This document shows positions 1 to 9,219 of a stretch of DNA of 64,000 nucleotides, piece by piece. The notes under the pieces are model-generated. The model was given only the letters and a program-made list of their open reading frames with translations, had not been told where the DNA came from and made no database searches. Source of the stretch: Sulfuricurvum sp. (GTDB lineage: Bacteria; Campylobacterota; Campylobacteria; Campylobacterales; Sulfurimonadaceae); the NCBI RefSeq assembly GCF_028710345.1, contig NZ_JAQTUH010000001.1:248001-312000 (forward strand). The letters run 5' to 3'. The translations under genes and the position numbers were made by a program. Within the stretch, counting starts at the first letter, position 1. Each line of letters opens with the position of its first letter.

Positions 1-228
1 TGTTTTTTCGACAAAATTAGCACCCACGATAATATCGCTTCCAGAAGCATTAAGCTCTTGGAGGGTTGCAGGGACAATCCCAGCCATTATATTGGAAGCA
101 TCGACGAGAACTTCTCCATCGTCGATAGTCGTCGAGAGTTTCCCTCTCATGATTAATGCTTCAACCTCTTCTTTATCCACTTCTGCCAAACGGGCGTATT
201 CGTTGATGCTCATCCATTGTCCTTGCAT
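1..228 (-). CDS. Partial HTH-like conserved protein (DUF3972-like?)
   Basis: The 3' part lies beyond the window edge; about 76 residues are visible. It starts at an ATG (226-228) preceded by AAAGGG at a good distance. The visible protein begins MQGQWMSINEYARLAEVD and continues with a short helical stretch typical of a small winged-helix/HTH reader domain, then a V-D-A-S-N-I segment. It follows purE by 49 bases on the same strand. I recall a DUF3972-type hypothetical beside purE in Campylobacter (Cj0703), which fits, but the family name is from memory. Function unknown; a DNA-binding role is an inference. Confidence 0.7.
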   Translation of the reverse strand, partial: MQGQWMSINEYARLAEVDKEEVEALIMRGKLSTTIDDGEVLVDASNIMAGIVPATLQELNASGSDIIVGANFVEKT

Positions 229-277
229 AGGTTACCCTTTGATTAATTATGGATTGATAGCAATAAGTATACCTAAA

Positions 278-772
278 TTATAAAATCGTCTCGATTTCCA
301 GTGAATCCATCTCCACTTTTTTCGCTTTAGCGATGCGATCCTCTTCGAGTTTCATACGAAGTTCACTATTTTCCAATGCCAAGATTTGCATTGCAAGATA
401 GGCCGCATTCACCGCTCCCGCTTTACCCAAAGCAACGGTAGCAACCGGCATACCCGATGGCATTTGAACAGTTGAGAGCATTGCATCCATACCATCCATA
501 GCACCACCTTTCATGGGAACACCGATAATCGGTTTGACTGTTTTAGAAGCGAGTACCCCCGCTAAATGGGCTGCCATTCCCGCTGCTGCGATAAACACTT
601 GCGCCCCTTTGGCTTCTGCTGTTATGATGTACTCTTTGGTACGTTCAGGGCTTCGATGTGCTGATGAGATGATAAGTTCGTACTGAACCCCAAACTCTTC
701 AAACGTATCCGAACATGCTTTCATAATCTCATAATCACTTTTGCTTCCCATAATAATTGATACGAATTTCAT
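278..772 (-). CDS. purE: N5-carboxyaminoimidazole ribonucleotide mutase
   Basis: Class I PurE: converts N5-CAIR to CAIR in cytosolic de novo purine synthesis. Seen: GSKSD at residues 9-13, SAHRSPERT at 37-45 with the catalytic histidine, an AAAGMAAHLAG loop near 62-72, and GVPMKGGAMDGMDAML at about 84-99. Length 164 is normal for the family. The ATG is preceded by AAAGGAG. It lies downstream of a U32-family gene with a palindromic repeat between them, and upstream of a small HTH-like gene, the same order as in Campylobacter. The C-terminal 30 residues form a charged helix. Confidence 0.97.
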   Translation of the reverse strand: MKFVSIIMGSKSDYEIMKACSDTFEEFGVQYELIISSAHRSPERTKEYIITAEAKGAQVFIAAAGMAAHLAGVLASKTVKPIIGVPMKGGAMDGMDAMLSTVQMPSGMPVATVALGKAGAVNAAYLAMQILALENSELRMKLEEDRIAKAKKVEMDSLEIETIL

Positions 773-804
773 TTTTTGCTCCTTTGGTTTTGTAATTAAT
801 ACCC

Positions 805-872
805 GTCATTCCCGCGTAGGCGGGAATCCAGCTTTTTTTGGGATGGATCCCCGGGTCAAGCCCGAGGATGAC
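805..872. repeat. GTCATT...ATGAC palindromic repeat, copy A
   Basis: Two hairpins in tandem between GTCATT and ATGAC. The first stem is CCCGC/GCGGG. The second is CCCCGGG/CCCGAGG around a TCAAG loop. It fills most of the gap between the U32 gene and purE, so it may also act as an RNA hairpin between the two messages. Same family as the copies near 5.3, 17.0, 36.8, 43.9, 47.3, 51.4 and 57.5 kb. Confidence 0.85.
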
Positions 873-881
873 GATGGTGTG

Positions 882-2174
882 TTAACATTTCGTGACCATC
901 CCCATATCCTCCGTAGCAGGGATACGAAAAAAGGTAAAGTGAGGCAGAGCGCATGGCAATCTAAAACGGTTCAAATTCCCACTGTGCACCTGATCCCATA
1001 CTTTTCCACCCTCAGCGAGAAGTTGTTTAAAAATAATAACCCATTGACCCTCACATTTCTCTACCGTTCCAATCTCATTATCACATGGGTATAAGAGTGA
1101 CTCATCGGGTACGACGAGTTCCATTACGTCATCAGGAAACGTTTTGTATTTACACTCAAAAAACTCACCCGACTCATCGACCATACCACTTACCTGATGG
1201 GTTCCCATCATCATCGTAAAATCGAGATTTTGGGTATCGTGCTTCTCAAACGGGCGATTGATGAGATAGGCATCGGTAAAACCCCGATTTTGCATCGTAT
1301 TTAGCTCACGTTGATAAACATCTCCATCAAAATGATTGCTATAATAATCATCGATTGCTTTTCGATAGGTTTTGGCAGTAATCGCCGCATAATACGGAGC
1401 TTTTGTCCGTCCCTCGATTTTAACCGAATCGACTGCACCGCTCTCTAAAATCTCTTTCATGTGTGAAGCGAGATTGAGATCTTTGGAGTTCATGATATAG
1501 GTTCCGACACCCTCATCTTCGACGAGTTTGAAAAGGGTTCCTGTTTCAGGATTTGCCGCATACATCTCATAGGGGAACCTGCAATCATTGGCACAGCTTC
1601 CACGGTTGGGGACACGACCGCTTTGGAGTGTAGAGATCAAACACCGTCCACTGTAGGCAAAACACATTGAACCATGGATGAACACTTCGATTTCCAAATC
1701 GGGGAGCTCTTTTTTAATCTCTTTTAAATCTTTAAGTGAAATCTCTCGTGCCGCGATAATACGACGCGCTCCCATATCGTAGTACACTTGTGCATCGAGG
1801 ACATTCATGACATTGGCTTGAGTCGAGAGATGGAGTGGAATCTGCGGTGCGATTTGGTGAGCGAGTTTGAGCACACCGGGAGTTGCAACGATAAACGCAT
1901 CGGGTTCTAGTGATGCCATGGTCGCAATATGTTCTTTTAGCAGTTTGAGTTGAGAATTAAAAGGGAATCCGTTGATGGTGACATAGACCTTTCGTCCACG
2001 CTCATGGGCATAATCAATCCCCTCTTTGAAGCTTTCCAAATCGAACTCTTTGCCGGAGCGGATACGGAGCGAAAAGTGGCTTACTCCGCCATAGACGGCA
2101 TCTGCACCGTAATCAATAGCAATTTTGAGTTTTTCTAAATTCCCCGCAGGGGAGAGGAGTTCCACTTTTTTCAA
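882..2174 (-). CDS. U32 family protein, likely TrhP-type tRNA hydroxylation protein
   Basis: Peptidase-U32 family member of 430 residues. The N-terminus VELLSPAGNLEKLK and the signature EVFIHGSMCFAYSGRC (about 163-178) are visible. Four cysteines (171, 178, 194, 198) are placed like the 4Fe-4S ligands known from UbiU/UbiV. Closest bacterial relatives of this length include TrhP, which acts in 5-hydroxyuridine formation at tRNA position 34, but the family name peptidase is still widely used. The start is a TTG: the upstream frame closes at a stop 24 bases before it, and the protein begins where the family begins. It lies between cheZ and purE on the same strand. Confidence 0.9.
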   Translation of the reverse strand: MKKVELLSPAGNLEKLKIAIDYGADAVYGGVSHFSLRIRSGKEFDLESFKEGIDYAHERGRKVYVTINGFPFNSQLKLLKEHIATMASLEPDAFIVATPGVLKLAHQIAPQIPLHLSTQANVMNVLDAQVYYDMGARRIIAAREISLKDLKEIKKELPDLEIEVFIHGSMCFAYSGRCLISTLQSGRVPNRGSCANDCRFPYEMYAANPETGTLFKLVEDEGVGTYIMNSKDLNLASHMKEILESGAVDSVKIEGRTKAPYYAAITAKTYRKAIDDYYSNHFDGDVYQRELNTMQNRGFTDAYLINRPFEKHDTQNLDFTMMMGTHQVSGMVDESGEFFECKYKTFPDDVMELVVPDESLLYPCDNEIGTVEKCEGQWVIIFKQLLAEGGKVWDQVHSGNLNRFRLPCALPHFTFFRIPATEDMGMVTKC

Positions 2175-2225
2175 AAGCCTATGTCTCGATTCTTCTTAGT
2201 TTTGGGGAATTTTAGCGAAAATCTC

Positions 2226-2945
2226 TTATTTTTGCCCAAAAGAAGCCAGCAATGCTTCGATATCATCACTGCTTACAACATTTTCAGTAGTAGTGTCTCC
2301 ATGAATATGAACGGCAGAACTTACCCGCTTAGCATCATCAATTTTACCGGAGAAGAGGTGATTCATATAGGTAGAGAGTGCGCGCATAACGTTAATAACC
2401 CTCTCAATTTTTTGGCGATGAATATCTTGGTATTGCATAATATCCATAATATTCATAATCGTATCACCACCATCTTGGAGAATTTGCATAATGGCATCGA
2501 GATGCTCTTTTGCCTCTTTGTTTTGGGTGAGTTGCTCACCAAATGCTTCTACGTGAGGAAATTTTGCATGAAGAGTTGTAAAGAGGGCAATATTAGAATC
2601 AATAATAGCTTTTGTTTTTTTAATAGACTTTTCACCATCCCCTAAATCGTTACTAATTCCTTCGATAAGATCAAAAATTTCAGAGGCTTTTTGCTCACTC
2701 TCTTTGGTAACGTCATCGAGTTGATGAACCATTTTATTATCATCAGTCGGTGGCGGTGGTGGCCAGCTGTGAAGTGCTGAAACACGGTAAGCCGCAGCTT
2801 CATCATTATTTTCTTCTTCCACATTATTAGTCTCTTCAGATTGTGTATCAAAATCTTCAGAATCATCCAACATCTCTTCGGTCTCATTAACCTCATTAAG
2901 ATCTAAATCTTCATTCATTAACGCATCAAGCTCTTCTTGTGTCAT
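2226..2945 (-). CDS. cheZ: CheZ-type CheY-P phosphatase
   Basis: Remote CheZ of the Helicobacter HP0170 / Campylobacter Cj0700 type; dephosphorylates CheY-P in chemotaxis. Seen: a long helical region with IMQYQDIHRQ at about 168-178, matching the CheZ catalytic QD..xxQ pattern (Asp174, Gln178), preceded by an acidic Pro-rich stretch. The N-terminus MTQEELDALM resembles the CheY-binding peptide of FliM. The last 15 residues SSDDIEALLASFGQK resemble the CheY-binding tail of E. coli CheZ. I chose ATG 2945 with GAGG upstream over a TTG six codons earlier. Its position beside glnA and the U32 gene supports the call. Confidence 0.88.
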   Translation of the reverse strand: MTQEELDALMNEDLDLNEVNETEEMLDDSEDFDTQSEETNNVEEENNDEAAAYRVSALHSWPPPPPTDDNKMVHQLDDVTKESEQKASEIFDLIEGISNDLGDGEKSIKKTKAIIDSNIALFTTLHAKFPHVEAFGEQLTQNKEAKEHLDAIMQILQDGGDTIMNIMDIMQYQDIHRQKIERVINVMRALSTYMNHLFSGKIDDAKRVSSAVHIHGDTTTENVVSSDDIEALLASFGQK

Positions 2946-2973
2946 AAGTGGTAACCTCGTCAAAAAATTGCAC

Positions 2974-2979
2974 TATAAT
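2974..2979 (+). promoter_or_regulatory. -10 box TATAAT for the PHP phosphatase gene
   Basis: A perfect TATAAT lies 34 bases before the ATG at 3014. The same short gap must also hold the divergent cheZ promoter, and a TATAGT can be read on the minus strand over almost the same bases, so the two promoters may overlap. Confidence 0.5.
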
Positions 2980-3013
2980 ATCATTAAAATGATTATTTTC
3001 AAGAAGGGAAATC

Positions 3014-3793
3014 ATGAAAGTTGATTTGCATAACCATACGACACTGTGCAACCATGCTACAGGGAGTGTAGATGAGTATGTAGAAGCGGCGATTGAATCG
3101 GGTACAGAGTATTTCGGATTTTCCGATCATGCTCCGATGAGGTATGATTTAGAGTATCGGATGAATTTCGATCAGATGGATTTGTATGAATCGTGGGTTC
3201 GTAATGCGAGCGAAAAATATCAAGAGAAAATTACAGTTCTCTTAGGGTATGAGGTAGATTATATTCCAGGTTACGTAGACGAGAGAGTATTAAATCGACC
3301 TTGCGATTATCTTATAGGGAGTGTCCATTTTATCGATGAATGGGGGTTTGATAATCCAGAGTACATTCACCGCTATCAGGGGATGGATATGGACGCGATC
3401 TATATCCGCTATTTTGATTTGGTAGAACAGATGGCTTTGAGTGGTCAGTTTGATATTGTCGGACATTTTGATTTACTGAAAGTCTTTAATTTTTTCCCGA
3501 AAAGCGATATACGGTTGTTGGCACAAAAAGCCCTCAAAGTGATTAAAAAAGCCGATATGGCAATAGAGCTTAATGTTGCGGGTCTTCGTAAACCGGTAGC
3601 AGAAGCCTACCCCTCTTCCTATCTACTTGAAGCGATTGCCGAACTCGAAATACCCATTACTTTTGGTTCCGATGCACACAGACCTGATCAAGTTGGGATG
3701 TTCAGTGGAGAAATCGAAACACTTGCAAAAAAATTTGGATACCGAGAATGTGCCACGTATCGCAACAGAGAACGGCAAATGATTAAATTTTAG
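3014..3793 (+). CDS. PHP-family histidinol-phosphatase (HisJ-like)
   Basis: Polymerase-and-histidinol-phosphatase (PHP) fold metal hydrolase of 259 residues, likely removing phosphate from L-histidinol phosphate. Seen: DLHNHTTLCNHA at 4-15 (metal-binding His pair), GFSDHAPM near 36-43, an E in LLGYEVDYI near 76-84, GSVHF at about 97, DIVGHFDLLK near 150-159 and FGSDAHRP near 219-226, covering the expected ligands. Length fits HisJ. SD AGAAGGGAAA precedes the ATG. The neighbours are not histidine genes, so the substrate is inferred from family only. Confidence 0.88.
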   Translation: MKVDLHNHTTLCNHATGSVDEYVEAAIESGTEYFGFSDHAPMRYDLEYRMNFDQMDLYESWVRNASEKYQEKITVLLGYEVDYIPGYVDERVLNRPCDYLIGSVHFIDEWGFDNPEYIHRYQGMDMDAIYIRYFDLVEQMALSGQFDIVGHFDLLKVFNFFPKSDIRLLAQKALKVIKKADMAIELNVAGLRKPVAEAYPSSYLLEAIAELEIPITFGSDAHRPDQVGMFSGEIETLAKKFGYRECATYRNRERQMIKF

Positions 3794-3827
3794 GCAATTT
3801 ACATTTTTACAATTAATATTAATTTGC

Positions 3828-3833
3828 TATACT
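3828..3833 (+). promoter_or_regulatory. glnA -10 box TATACT
   Basis: TTTGCTATACT, an extended -10 element, lies 31 bases upstream of the glnA ATG in an AT-rich gap. No clear NtrC or sigma-54 (GG-N10-GC) site was seen, so housekeeping transcription is the simplest reading. Confidence 0.55.
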
Positions 3834-3864
3834 GTTTACAATTTTATTTTTTGAGGTGAAATGT

Positions 3865-5295
3865 ATGGGTAAATTTGTAAATAACGTAGAAGAGTTCTTT
3901 ACATTTTGTAAAGAAAATGATGTTCAATTTGTAGATTTTAGATTTACAGACATTAAAGGTGCATGGCATCATGTTTCATACAGAATGAGTGCGGTTAATG
4001 CGGGTCATTTTGAGGGTGGTTTACCATTTGACGGTTCTTCCATCGATGCATGGCAACCAATTAATAAATCAGATATGTTGCTTATCCCTGATGCTGGTTC
4101 GGCGTTTATGGATCCTTTTACTGCTGATCCAACCGTTATTGTTTTCTGTGACGTTTATGATATTTATAAAAAACAACCATATGAGAGATGTCCACGTTCA
4201 ATTGCAAAAGCAGCACTTAAACACGCTGAATCTTTAGGTATTGCCGATGCTGCTTACTTCGGTCCTGAAAATGAATTCTTTATGTTCGATTCCGTCACTT
4301 TCATTGATAATATCAATGAAGCAGGTTATAAAGTTGATACGGAAGAGGGTGGCTGGAATTCAAATAACCCATATCCTGATGGTTTCAACTCAGGTCACAG
4401 ACCTGGGACAAAAGGTGGTTACTTTCCAGCAGCACCAACCGATTCTGGAGTAGATATCCGTGCTGAAATGATGCAAGTGATGGAGCAAGTTGGTCTTGAA
4501 GTAGTTCTTGGTCACCACGAAGTTGCTCAAGGTCAACATGAAATCGGTGTTGTATTCTCAGACATCATCGGTGCAGCGGATAACGTTCAAAAATACAAAT
4601 ACGTTGTAAAAATGGTTGCTCACCTTAATGGTAAAACTGCTACATTTATGCCTAAACCAATGTTTGGTGACAACGGTAACGGTATGCACGTTCACCAATC
4701 ACTATGGAAAGAGGGTAAGAACCTTTTCTATAAAGAGGGTAACTACGCTAATATCTCTGAAATGGGTCTTAACTATGTTGGCGGTATCTTTAAACATGCT
4801 CGCGCGGTTGCTGCATTTACAAATCCAACAACGAACTCATACAAACGTTTGCTCCCAGGATTTGAAGCACCAAGCGTTCTAACATACTCTTCTCAAAACC
4901 GCTCAGCTAGCTGCCGTATTCCATACGGTGCAGGCGAAAAAGCGACTCGTATTGAGATGCGTTTCCCTGACTCTACTGCTTGTCCATACCTTGCATTTGC
5001 AACGATGATGATGGCGGGACTTGATGGTATCATCAATAAAGAGATTCCAATCGGTCCAATGGATGAAGATTTATATGAACTCTCTTTGGACGAAATCCGT
5101 GAAAAAGGTATTCCTCAAATGCCTCACACGCTTCGTGGTTCACTCGAAGCACTTATCCGTGATAATGATTTCTTGAAACCGGTATTTACCGATGAGTTCT
5201 TGGAAGCATACCGACATTACCGCTTTGAGCGTGATGTATGGCCAGATGAAGGTCGTCCAACAGCTTACGAGTTTAAAACTACCTATTCTTGCTAA
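3865..5295 (+). CDS. glnA: Glutamine synthetase, type I
   Basis: ATP-dependent ligation of ammonia to glutamate; cytosolic dodecamer. The 476-residue protein shows the N-terminal beta-grasp ([13 protein letters not shown]), [11 protein letters not shown], the GPENEFF metal ligand region, [12 protein letters not shown], the [13 protein letters not shown] loop and [21 protein letters not shown] near residue 410 contains a Tyr at the place of the adenylylation Tyr397 of E. coli GlnA, so adenylylation control is possible if a GlnE exists elsewhere. ATG 3865 is chosen because GAGGTG sits 6 bases before it; the in-frame GTG at 3856 is part of that SD. Confidence 0.98.
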   Translation: MGKFVNNVEEFFTFCKENDVQFVDFRFTDIKGAWHHVSYRMSAVNAGHFEGGLPFDGSSIDAWQPINKSDMLLIPDAGSAFMDPFTADPTVIVFCDVYDIYKKQPYERCPRSIAKAALKHAESLGIADAAYFGPENEFFMFDSVTFIDNINEAGYKVDTEEGGWNSNNPYPDGFNSGHRPGTKGGYFPAAPTDSGVDIRAEMMQVMEQVGLEVVLGHHEVAQGQHEIGVVFSDIIGAADNVQKYKYVVKMVAHLNGKTATFMPKPMFGDNGNGMHVHQSLWKEGKNLFYKEGNYANISEMGLNYVGGIFKHARAVAAFTNPTTNSYKRLLPGFEAPSVLTYSSQNRSASCRIPYGAGEKATRIEMRFPDSTACPYLAFATMMMAGLDGIINKEIPIGPMDEDLYELSLDEIREKGIPQMPHTLRGSLEALIRDNDFLKPVFTDEFLEAYRHYRFERDVWPDEGRPTAYEFKTTYSC

Positions 5296-5306
5296 TAACT
5301 CCATCT

Positions 5307-5333
5307 GTCATTCCCGCGTAGGCGGGAATCCAG
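5307..5333. repeat. GTCATTCC repeat, left hairpin after glnA
   Basis: GTCATTCCCGCG and GCGGGAATCCAG form one hairpin 11 bases after the glnA stop, where it may serve as terminator. It is separated by about 117 AT-rich bases from a matching right half at 5451-5491. Confidence 0.8.
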
Positions 5334-5450
5334 CCTCTTTCTATTACAAAACAATATTAAATCCAAATAACTTTTATATTTTCTAGTTCTACTCTTTATT
5401 CTTTAATTGGCGTGCAATTACTTATTCTCGCACTTCTAAGTGGTAAGATT

Positions 5451-5491
5451 TACCCGCCTGTGCGGGCGAAGTGCCCGTAAGGGTGAATGAC
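5451..5491. repeat. Repeat right half downstream of pckA
   Basis: Hairpins CCCGCctgtGCGGG and GGGCgaagtGCCC end in GAATGACGG, the closing end of the GTCATT...ATGAC family. On the minus strand it is 25 bases after the pckA stop and may terminate that gene. The 117 bases between this and the left hairpin hold no gene I can support. Confidence 0.7.
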
Positions 5492-5516
5492 GGAGAGATG
5501 AATATAGGGGTAAAGA

Positions 5517-7106
5517 TTATTCTGTAGGAAGCTGTGGGCCTGCAGCAGAGTAATCAAATCCGCTTTGACCATCGGTATATTTATGGAAATTTTTGATAAA
5601 AAGAGAGGCGAGGTGATCGCGTTGTACGAGATAAGCGTCACGATCTGCCCACGCATTGCGTGGATTGAGAATCGCTGAATCGACACCTTTGAGTGTTTTT
5701 GGGATATTAAAACGGAAAGTATTGGTCGCTTCAAACTCACTCTCATGGATGGAGCCATCTAAAATAGCATGGATACATCCACGGGTATCTTTGATAGACA
5801 TACGTCTACCGACACCGTATCCGCCACCCGTCCATCCCGTGTTGACGAGATAAACGTTGACATTGTATTTATCGATTTTCTCTCCGAGCAATTTTGCGTA
5901 TACGGTTGGATGAAGTGGCAAGAAAGCTTCTCCAAAACATGCACTAAAGGTTGCAACAGGTTCGGTGATTCCACGCTCAGTCCCTGCAACTTTCGCGGTA
6001 TAACCACTAAGGAAATAGTACATTGCCTGCTCTTTAGAGAGTTTACTCACCGGAGGTAATACCCCAAATGCATCGGCAGAGAGGAAAATAATATTTTTCG
6101 GATGATCCGCCATAAGTGATGGCTGATGGTTATCGATAAATTCGATTGGATAAGAGACACGGGTATTTTCTGTTTTTGAACCGTTGCTGTAGTCAACATT
6201 CCCCTCGCTATCAACAACAACGTTTTCGAGAAGCGCACCGCGACGAATAGCTCCATAAATCTCAGGCTCACTGGAAGGATCGAGGTTGATTACTTTTGCG
6301 TAACACCCTCCCTCGAAGTTAAATACACCATCATCATCCCATCCGTGCTCATCATCACCGATGAGTGCACGTAAGGGATCTGTAGAGAGGGTAGTTTTTC
6401 CCGTTCCGCTCAGACCGAAGAAAAGACAGGTATCTCCATCAGCTCCGACATTGGCAGAACAGTGCATTGGAAGTTTCCCTTCCAACGGCAGCCAGTAGTT
6501 CATCATCGAAAAAATTCCTTTTTTCATCTCTCCGCCATACCACGTACCACCGATAATTGCGATGTTGGCTTCGACGTTAAAGAGGACGAATACTTCTGAA
6601 TTCAAACCGTGTTCTTTGTATTTGTCATTCACTGCTTTACATGCATTGAGGACGGTAAAAGTAGGTTTAAAGGTTTCGAGTTCATTTACGGTAGGACGGA
6701 TAAACATATTAGTGACAAAATGGGATTGCCATGCGATTTCGGAGACAAAACGGACAGCTCTTTTACTCGCAGGAGATGAGCCGCAAAATACATCGGTAAC
6801 ATAAAGATCTTTATTGGAGAGTTGCTCTTGTGCTAGGATGAGAAGCTCATCGAAAATTGCGCCATCGATTTTATGGTTAACATCACCCCATGCGATGTAT
6901 TTATTAGAGGGGTCAGTGTTAACAAAATATTTATCTTTCGGGCTACGTCCGGTAAAGATACCGGTATCAACAGTAGTCGCACCGCTACTGGTCATGACGC
7001 ACTCACCATTACGGAGTTCATGCTCTATCAACTCATCAAAACTCAAATTATGAAAAATAGTTTGAGTGTTTTTTATCCCTAATGCACTAATTTCTGTAGT
7101 ATTCAT
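5517..7106 (-). CDS. pckA: Phosphoenolpyruvate carboxykinase (ATP)
   Basis: Converts oxaloacetate plus ATP to phosphoenolpyruvate, CO2 and ADP; cytosolic, linking the TCA cycle to gluconeogenesis. Seen: [11 protein letters not shown] in the N-terminal third, the [12 protein letters not shown]-loop and [22 protein letters not shown], the metal/kinase-2 region. From ATG 7106 it is 529 residues, normal for the ATP-dependent family. An upstream in-frame ATG at 7136 would add ten residues but lies almost on the predicted transcription start; AAAGGTGAAGAG precedes ATG 7106. An autotroph using the reverse TCA cycle would use it at the PEP/oxaloacetate node (inference). Confidence 0.97.
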   Translation of the reverse strand: MNTTEISALGIKNTQTIFHNLSFDELIEHELRNGECVMTSSGATTVDTGIFTGRSPKDKYFVNTDPSNKYIAWGDVNHKIDGAIFDELLILAQEQLSNKDLYVTDVFCGSSPASKRAVRFVSEIAWQSHFVTNMFIRPTVNELETFKPTFTVLNACKAVNDKYKEHGLNSEVFVLFNVEANIAIIGGTWYGGEMKKGIFSMMNYWLPLEGKLPMHCSANVGADGDTCLFFGLSGTGKTTLSTDPLRALIGDDEHGWDDDGVFNFEGGCYAKVINLDPSSEPEIYGAIRRGALLENVVVDSEGNVDYSNGSKTENTRVSYPIEFIDNHQPSLMADHPKNIIFLSADAFGVLPPVSKLSKEQAMYYFLSGYTAKVAGTERGITEPVATFSACFGEAFLPLHPTVYAKLLGEKIDKYNVNVYLVNTGWTGGGYGVGRRMSIKDTRGCIHAILDGSIHESEFEATNTFRFNIPKTLKGVDSAILNPRNAWADRDAYLVQRDHLASLFIKNFHKYTDGQSGFDYSAAGPQLPTE

Positions 7107-7146
7107 TCTCTCTTCACCTTTAAAGCTCTTCAACATTGTGAGGCGA

Positions 7147-7152
7147 ATTATA
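7147..7152 (-). promoter_or_regulatory. Possible pckA -10 box in a small palindrome
   Basis: On the minus strand TATAAT lies 40 bases before the chosen ATG and sits inside an inverted repeat AGGCG...CGCCT (7141-7157), which could be an operator. A second TATAAT-like run lies about 15 bases upstream. The rest of the gap up to 7365 is AT-rich with no other feature seen. Confidence 0.4.
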
Positions 7153-7365
7153 CGCCTTTAAATTATAAATGAGAATTAAAGTGAGCAATTATTGGTAAAA
7201 GAGTAAACAATATATTCATACAGTAGTATTAATAATACAAATATTATCATTATTAGTCGATTGATAGCTACACTGTGTTAAAATCCATTATATGAATTAT
7301 ATATTGTATACAAGGTACTATCTGATTCTTTTATAAAAAAGAAAATTTTCTACAGAAGGATTAAT

Positions 7366-9219
7366 TTGATCAAAAACATTAGTGATTATGTCTATAAAAA
7401 TTTCTTAAATAGCCATAGTTTTTATCTTATCATAACATTTTTGATGTTGGAAATTTATCTTTTCCCCCTCTATTTTTTCGGACAGGATTGTCAAATAAAA
7501 AGTTTTGATAATCTTGATATTGTTTTTCCAGTTTTAAAAACATTGGTTTCGAGTGGGTTGATTTTTGCCCCATCAGATACAATTGTCCCTAATATGATGG
7601 GGGGATTACCACGTCTTGTGTATGGGACAGAATTTAATGTTTATCTTTGGCTTTTTTACTTCTTTCCCCCTTTTATTGCCTATACGATTAATGAAACTCT
7701 AATTCATTTTAGTGCGTTTGCGAGCATGTGGATACTATTAAACCGTTATTTCGTTCCCCAACATCATCATTACCGATTGTTGATTATTTATGGTGCATCC
7801 ATTATGTTTGCATTGGCACCTTTTTACACAGGAGCAGGATTAAGTGTCCCTTCGATACCGTTAGCCCTTTTTGTATTTTTAAATATACGCAATAATATTC
7901 AGCGCTGGTATGATTGGCTTTTTATTGTTCTTATACCCTTTTATAGTAGCTTGGTACTAGCCTATTTTTTCGTTCTTTTGTTGGCGAGTTGGGTATGGGT
8001 ATACGATATTATTCGCAACCGTTCTATTAATTGGTATTATTTCGGAGCATTAGCACTAATGTCGCTTATGTTTGTATTGGTCGAATATCGTCTTTTTTAC
8101 GATACCTTTTTTCAGCATCTTTTTATCTCCCATCGAACAGAATTTGCAATGTTTCAGGTAAATACTCTTTTTGAAACATATCGTAGTGCGCATCTGACGT
8201 TTCTTAACGGTACAATCGATATGGATACACGAGCATCTGCCGCTATCTTCCCTTTTGTAGTACTAGTTTTAGTATCAATGTTTATAAACAATAGGTTCTC
8301 ATGGTATCTTTCATCGGTTATTATTGTTTCTTTTTTAGCTTGGATCTTTATTCCTAGATATGTTGAAGTGATTACTGGAAATCGTTATGTGATTCCCACG
8401 CTTTTAATACTCATTTTGGGTGCTATGGTATTTAAGCGACAGTATCGTACATTTGCAGCTACAGTTCTAATATTATTGATTTCAGCATTTTGGCATGGCT
8501 TTTGGTTCTATGAGGGGACGGGTAAACTTGCCCAAACTGTACATATTTTACGGGAGTTTAATTTTGCTCGTATGGCATTACTTCAGATGGTGGTTTGGGT
8601 AATAGCAGCAGCGCTTGGTTTTGTGATTATTAGCCGTAAAATTCGTTTTGCTCCTGTGTTGATTATGGGCGTAGTATTGTTTCACTCCTATGTTATGTTT
8701 AATATCCGACCCTTTAAAGCATCAAATTCTCCATTTACCTATCGAGCCTATTTTGCTGAGGATGTATTTACTAAAATTAAAAGGTATATTGATAAAGACC
8801 CCTCAACATATCGAGTAGGAAGTATCGGTTTCGAACCGGCTATTAGCATTTATAATGGACTGTATACCATTGATGGGTATATTACGAGTTATCCATTAGA
8901 ATATAAACACCGTTTTTATGAGATTACAGAAAAAACGCTCTCTATGGACAAAGGTAATCGTGAGCTTTTTTTAGGGTGGGGGAGTAAATGTTATCTCTTT
9001 GATGGTGGAGAATCGAGTTTGTATTTCCGACCCGATGCCACCGTAAAAAAACTATCGCTCAATTTTGAAGCGTATAAAGCAATAGGGGGAGATTATCTCC
9101 TCTCTACGCACCGAATCGAAGAGTCACAAATGAAAAATTTAGTTTTTTTAGAGCAATTTAGTGGCAATGATACGTTTTGGAAATTTTATCTGTATCGGGT
9201 TGATGTAACCAAGCAATGA
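7366..9219 (+). CDS. Polytopic membrane protein, DUF6044/YfhO-like, paralogue 1
   Basis: A 617-residue protein with about a dozen hydrophobic segments and a soluble C-terminal tail of about 150 residues. After the first membrane segment comes SFDNLDIVFP, an acidic DNLD motif in the first outer loop, as in GT-C glycosyltransferase folds, then NMMGGLPRLVYGTEFN. I believe this is DUF6044-like, a relative of YfhO, but cannot search. It overlaps the next gene, a paralogue with the same motifs, by ATGA. TTG start with AGAAGGA 5 bases before it. Three prepilin genes follow. A surface glycosylation role, perhaps of pilins, is inference only. Confidence 0.8.
   Translation: MIKNISDYVYKNFLNSHSFYLIITFLMLEIYLFPLYFFGQDCQIKSFDNLDIVFPVLKTLVSSGLIFAPSDTIVPNMMGGLPRLVYGTEFNVYLWLFYFFPPFIAYTINETLIHFSAFASMWILLNRYFVPQHHHYRLLIIYGASIMFALAPFYTGAGLSVPSIPLALFVFLNIRNNIQRWYDWLFIVLIPFYSSLVLAYFFVLLLASWVWVYDIIRNRSINWYYFGALALMSLMFVLVEYRLFYDTFFQHLFISHRTEFAMFQVNTLFETYRSAHLTFLNGTIDMDTRASAAIFPFVVLVLVSMFINNRFSWYLSSVIIVSFLAWIFIPRYVEVITGNRYVIPTLLILILGAMVFKRQYRTFAATVLILLISAFWHGFWFYEGTGKLAQTVHILREFNFARMALLQMVVWVIAAALGFVIISRKIRFAPVLIMGVVLFHSYVMFNIRPFKASNSPFTYRAYFAEDVFTKIKRYIDKDPSTYRVGSIGFEPAISIYNGLYTIDGYITSYPLEYKHRFYEITEKTLSMDKGNRELFLGWGSKCYLFDGGESSLYFRPDATVKKLSLNFEAYKAIGGDYLLSTHRIEESQMKNLVFLEQFSGNDTFWKFYLYRVDVTKQ

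Noticed and set aside
741-1094. Plus-strand 117-codon reading frame over the purE/U32 gap
   Set aside because: It is antisense to purE and the U32 gene and runs through the palindromic repeat; no SD and no recognisable protein.
2181-2645. Plus-strand frame of 154 codons
   Set aside because: Entirely antisense to cheZ, whose protein is well supported.
7140-7365. Possible small RNA in the pckA/membrane-protein gap
   Set aside because: AT-rich without a clear hairpin-plus-U-run; only promoter-like boxes seen.
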